A DNA stretch of 12,630 nt. Origin: JAGVNX01 sp035290965. Lineage in GTDB: Archaea > Iainarchaeota > Iainarchaeia > Iainarchaeales > GCA-2688035. Numbering within the stretch: the stretch's first letter is position 1; the number at the start of each line of letters is the position of its first letter. Of the stretch, positions 12,593 to 12,630 are shown one piece after another. A model generated the notes under the pieces. The model worked only from the letters and a program-made list of their open reading frames with translations, ran no database searches and was not told the origin of the DNA. Made by a program: the position numbers and the translations under genes. Where the stretch lies: positions 1 through 12,630 of the forward strand of contig DATDTD010000029.1 in NCBI GenBank assembly GCA_035290965.1, given 5' to 3'.

Positions 12593-12630
12593 AAAGATAG
12601 TTAATATGACAAAAAGGATAAAAAACTAAA
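12525..12630. repeat. Direct repeat copy 2 (to the window end)
   Basis: Same-orientation match to 9955-10060 (ABC ATPase 5' end with promoter). The two copies lie about 2.57 kb apart and enclose the GIY-YIG, DUF4143 ATPase and lipoprotein genes. The match still continues at the last base of the window, so its right border is unknown. Confidence 0.85.

Noticed and set aside
1..12630. CRISPR array, tRNA, transposase, toxin-antitoxin pair
   Set aside because: I found no regularly spaced repeats, no tRNA cloverleaf and no transposase or integrase motifs; the one antitoxin-like gene has no toxin partner.

Overview
The window most likely comes from an archaeon of the DPANN type (Diapherotrites, Micrarchaeota or a similar group), although the exact lineage cannot be fixed from sequence alone. 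Evidence: an unmistakable RNase P RNA gene with an archaeal TATA promoter; AT-rich, Lys/Phe-rich coding; several start codons about 27-29 nt from a TATA-like element (leaderless mRNAs) mixed with a few GGTGA/GAGG-type ribosome binding sites; small genes in compact runs; and bacterial-looking genes such as a short alanyl-tRNA synthetase resembling those of CPR bacteria. Most genes lie on the minus strand.

Layout, left to right. 1-138 (-): start of a membrane-anchored protein that runs off the edge. 216-1112 (-): MsrB-MsrA fusion. 1187-2023 (-): Bro-N/DinD-like protein of phage-antirepressor type, whose upstream frame spells a lipoprotein signal peptide. 2147-2716 and 2718-4487 (-): CYTH protein and short AlaRS, one base apart. 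4577-5761 and 5772-6722 (-): Kbl and SDR-type Tdh, a complete threonine-to-glycine plus acetyl-CoA pathway. 6769-6939 (-): orphan HicB-like protein. 6952-7194 (-): RNase P RNA. 7244-7528 (-): small basic protein of unknown function. 7666-8478 (+): membrane protein built from an internal duplication. 8496-9269 and 9259-10026 (-): ABC-2 exporter permease and ATPase, overlapping. 10082-10360 (+): GIY-YIG protein, divergent from the ATPase and possibly sharing its TATA element. 10408-11652 (-): AAA/DUF4143 ATPase with a palindrome in its promoter. 11976-12446 (+): cysteine-rich lipoprotein containing a G8 tract. 12512-12592 (-): truncated second copy of the 5' end of the ABC ATPase gene, including its promoter.

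Functionally the left two thirds is mostly housekeeping: oxidative repair, Ala-tRNA charging, threonine catabolism and tRNA 5' processing. The right third (10.0-12.6 kb) looks accessory: two near-identical ABC-ATPase 5' ends of about 105 bp lie in direct orientation around a three-gene block (GIY-YIG, DUF4143 ATPase, Cys-rich lipoprotein), which points to a past duplication with insertion or deletion. I see no CRISPR array, tRNA, transposase or complete integrative element. No clearly new multi-gene defence or metabolic system can be claimed from the sequence alone.
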